NCBI GenBank assembly: GCA_031267335.1
Contig: JAIRZH010000083.1
Span: 1 to 7,435 of the forward strand
Direction: 5' to 3'
DNA from: Oscillospiraceae bacterium
GTDB taxonomy: Bacteria > Bacillota > Clostridia > Oscillospirales > Acutalibacteraceae
Length of the DNA: 7,435 nt
This document shows positions 5,425 through 7,435 of this stretch, in pieces (position 1 is the first letter of the stretch; the number at the start of each line of letters is the position of its first letter). The notes under the pieces were generated by a model, which was not told the origin of the DNA, did not search any database, and saw nothing but the letters and a program-made list of their open reading frames with translations. The position numbers and the translations under genes were made by a program.

Positions 5425-5490
5425 TATGTTAAACAATTGAGGAAATTATTAGGCCATGTTTTTATTGTTGTTCAACAATCGTTTAGCATG
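5425..5490. repeat. Inverted repeat with a competing inner hairpin, downstream of the second paralog
   Basis: Positions 5425-5439 (TATGTTAAACAATTG) pair with 5476-5490 (CAATCGTTTAGCATG) at 14 of 15 positions, counting two wobbles. A shorter perfect hairpin, ATTGTT-GTTC-AACAAT (5464-5479), shares the right arm, so the two folds exclude each other. No T-run follows directly. It sits between converging genes and may shape the 3' end of the paralog transcript. Confidence 0.5.
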
Positions 5491-5504
5491 ATTTACCTTA
5501 GATT

Positions 5505-5529
5505 TTAGAATAGATTTAATTCTAATTTT
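5505..5529 (+). terminator. Weak terminator candidate between converging genes
   Basis: TTAGAAT (5505-5511) and ATTCTAA (5519-5525) form a seven-base stem around AGATTTA, followed by TTTT (5526-5529). Only one G-C pair is present, so the call is tentative. It would end plus-strand transcription from the second paralog before uvrA. Confidence 0.3.
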
Positions 5530-5585
5530 GATCCCGGAGTTTGAATTCGAATGAGTATATTTTAGCTTAACAAAGGAAAAATTAT

Positions 5586-7435
5586 TTAGTTTTTGATAAG
5601 TTTTTTAGATAAATAAAAACCCGTACTTGAATTTTTAGCTAAACAAATTTCTTCCGGTGTGCCACAAGCTAAAATTTGGCCACCTTCATCGCCACCTTCA
5701 GGACCTAAATCTATAATATAATCTGCTGATTTTATAAAATCTAAATTATGCTCAATCGTAAGGACTGTATTACCTAAATCTATAAATTTTCTAAGTATTG
5801 TAATTAATTTATGAACGTCAGCAATGTGCAGCCCGGTAGTTGGTTCGTCAAGAATATAAATTGTTTTGCCAGTAGAAAATCGGCTTAACTCAGTAGCAAG
5901 TTTAATTCTTTGAGCCTCGCCGCCGGAAAGTGTAGTTGCAGGTTGTCCAAGTTTTATGTAACCAAGGCCAATTTCATTTAAAGTTTTTAATTTACTAGAA
6001 ATTCTTGGTACATTTTTAAAAAATTCATATGCTTCTTGGATAGTCATTTCTAGAACATCGTTTATATTTTTATTTCGGAATTTTATTTTTAATGTTTCAT
6101 GATTATATCTTTTTCCCTTACAAATTTCACATGGAACATATAAATCCGGAAGAAAATTCATTTCAATTTTGATTATTCCATCGCCATGGCAAGATTCACA
6201 TCTTCCTCCTTTTGCATTAAAAGAAAATCTTCTAGCAGTAAAACCAGATGCAAGACTTTCGGGCATTTGGGAAAAAAGCTCCCGAATTTCGGTGAAAACA
6301 CCGATATAAGTTGCTGGATTCGAACGTGGTGTTTTGCCAATTGGTGATTGATCCACATTAATTACTTTATTTAAATTTTCCATGCCTAAAATTTTTGTTT
6401 TACTTTTATTTTGTGGACCTTGAACTTTGATTCTGCCGATTTCGGAAGAAAGTTTTTTAAAAATAACTTCATTAACAAGTGTAGATTTCCCTGAACCGGA
6501 AACTCCAGTTACGCATATAAATATTCCTAACGGTATTTTAATATCAATATTTTTAAGGTTGTTTTTATTAGCCCCTATGATTTCCAAAAATTCCCCATTT
6601 CCTTTGGTGCGAATTTCAGGAACGGGAATTTGTTTTTTTCCACTCAAATATTGCCCAGTAATAGATTCGGGATTACTTTTAATTTTGCCGATATCCCCAA
6701 TTGCCGTAATTTCGCCGCCGCAAACGCCAGCTTTAGGGCCAAAATCAACGATGTAATCAGCAGCGTAAGCAGTTTCCTCGTCGTGTTCAACTACTATAAC
6801 AGTGTTGCCCGAATCGCGAAGCTTTTCTAATGTATTAATCAATTTTCCATTATCACGCTGATGCAAACCAATACTAGGTTCATCCAAAACATAAATAACC
6901 CCGGTAAGAGCAGAACCAATTTGAGTAGCAAGCCTTATTCTTTGTGCTTCTCCACCGGAAAGTGTAGATGACGAACGAAATAATGTGAGATATTCAAGTC
7001 CGACACGATTTAAAAAACTCAAACGTTCTTTTATTTCTTTTATAATAGGTCTTGAAATTAAATCGTTTTTTCCAGTAAATTCAATATTAGAAATAAAATT
7101 AAGTGCTTCTTTAATGTTTTTTTTGCAAAATTCAGTAATATTAATTCCAGAAATAGTCACCGAAAGTGCAGATTTTGAAAGTCTATTTCCATAGCAACGA
7201 TTACATATTGTGCTTTTCATAAAAGAAGATTCAATTTCAGATTTTAGCCAATCGTTTTTTGAATTATTAAATCTTTTTTCCAAACTTGGAATAATTCCAT
7301 TTTGTTTTTCTCCATAAAGTATGATTTTTAAAATTTTAGGTTGCAAATTTTTTATAGGTTCATTGATAGAAAAATTATATTTTTTAGATAAATTATCTAA
7401 AAATTTATCTAAATTTTCATTACCCTTCATAGCCC
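5586..7435 (-). CDS. uvrA: Excinuclease ABC subunit A, C-terminal part (5' end beyond window)
   Basis: UvrA is the damage-sensing ABC ATPase of nucleotide excision repair; a dimer loads UvrB onto lesions. The frame is open to the right edge, and full UvrA is about 940 residues, so roughly the first third is missing. ATG at 7430 is internal, not the start. Counted from that Met, the first nucleotide-binding domain shows CNRC (76-79), LSGGEAQRIRLA (157-168), VIYVLDEPS (178-186) and His216. The second shows Walker A GVSGSGKST (309-317), the zinc module C411/C414/C434/C437 (CxxC-19-CxxC), LSGGEAQ (501-507), IYILDEPT (524-531) and His561. The first Walker A lies outside the window. The insertion-domain part LYGEKQNGIIPSLEKRF appears about 25 residues shorter than usual. 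It converges on the paralog pair. Confidence 0.97.
   Translation of the reverse strand, partial: AMKGNENLDKFLDNLSKKYNFSINEPIKNLQPKILKIILYGEKQNGIIPSLEKRFNNSKNDWLKSEIESSFMKSTICNRCYGNRLSKSALSVTISGINITEFCKKNIKEALNFISNIEFTGKNDLISRPIIKEIKERLSFLNRVGLEYLTLFRSSSTLSGGEAQRIRLATQIGSALTGVIYVLDEPSIGLHQRDNGKLINTLEKLRDSGNTVIVVEHDEETAYAADYIVDFGPKAGVCGGEITAIGDIGKIKSNPESITGQYLSGKKQIPVPEIRTKGNGEFLEIIGANKNNLKNIDIKIPLGIFICVTGVSGSGKSTLVNEVIFKKLSSEIGRIKVQGPQNKSKTKILGMENLNKVINVDQSPIGKTPRSNPATYIGVFTEIRELFSQMPESLASGFTARRFSFNAKGGRCESCHGDGIIKIEMNFLPDLYVPCEICKGKRYNHETLKIKFRNKNINDVLEMTIQEAYEFFKNVPRISSKLKTLNEIGLGYIKLGQPATTLSGGEAQRIKLATELSRFSTGKTIYILDEPTTGLHIADVHKLITILRKFIDLGNTVLTIEHNLDFIKSADYIIDLGPEGGDEGGQILACGTPEEICLAKNSSTGFYLSKKLIKN

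Noticed and set aside
6427..7194. Plus-strand open frames and one extra minus-strand frame (6173-6358) within uvrA
   Set aside because: They are shadows of the intact uvrA frame, which carries all expected ATPase and zinc motifs. They lack convincing ribosome sites.
1..7435. Mollicute-type code with TGA as tryptophan
   Set aside because: L13 and YbeY end at TGA at normal family length, and tryptophan residues are encoded by TGG.

Overview
The window looks like bacterial chromosome from a low-GC organism with strong purine-rich Shine-Dalgarno sites (GGAGGT, GGAGGTG, GAGGTG). TGA acts as a stop: L13 and YbeY both end on TGA at the expected family length, so the genetic code is standard. The YbeY and UvrA sequences resemble Bacillota/Clostridia versions by eye. 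Low GC and long AT-rich spacers would also fit a reduced or host-associated genome. Both statements are inference; no marker here fixes the taxon.

Layout, left to right. Positions 1-173 hold no recognisable gene, only small hairpins. Positions 174-455 encode a small hydrophobic protein I do not recognise. A near-consensus promoter (TTGACA-17-TATAAG, 500-528) precedes a tight four-gene cluster: rplM (L13), rpsI (S9, TTG start overlapping the rplM stop), ybeY (rRNA endoribonuclease) and an RluD-family 23S pseudouridine synthase that begins on the base after the ybeY stop. Two ribosomal proteins, an rRNA-processing enzyme and an rRNA-modifying enzyme are thus probably made from one transcript.

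Positions 2944-3688 form a 745-base AT-rich gap without a credible gene but rich in inverted repeats: a long rod-like one at 2955-3075, a clean hairpin at 3097-3132, and a series of A/T palindromes with diverged direct repeats from about 3180 to 3540. Next come two tandem paralogous genes of an unrecognised family (249 and 268 residues, 3689-4438 and 4592-5398). The first has its own promoter-like sequence. The second has a 115-base leader that can fold into a three-way junction, with a CTCCG segment that could alternatively mask its Shine-Dalgarno. This paralog pair with its structured leader is the most novel-looking part of the window. Positions 5399-5585 hold further inverted repeats between converging genes.

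The right end is the C-terminal two thirds of uvrA on the minus strand, running off the window edge. It carries intact ATPase and zinc motifs but an apparently shortened insertion domain.
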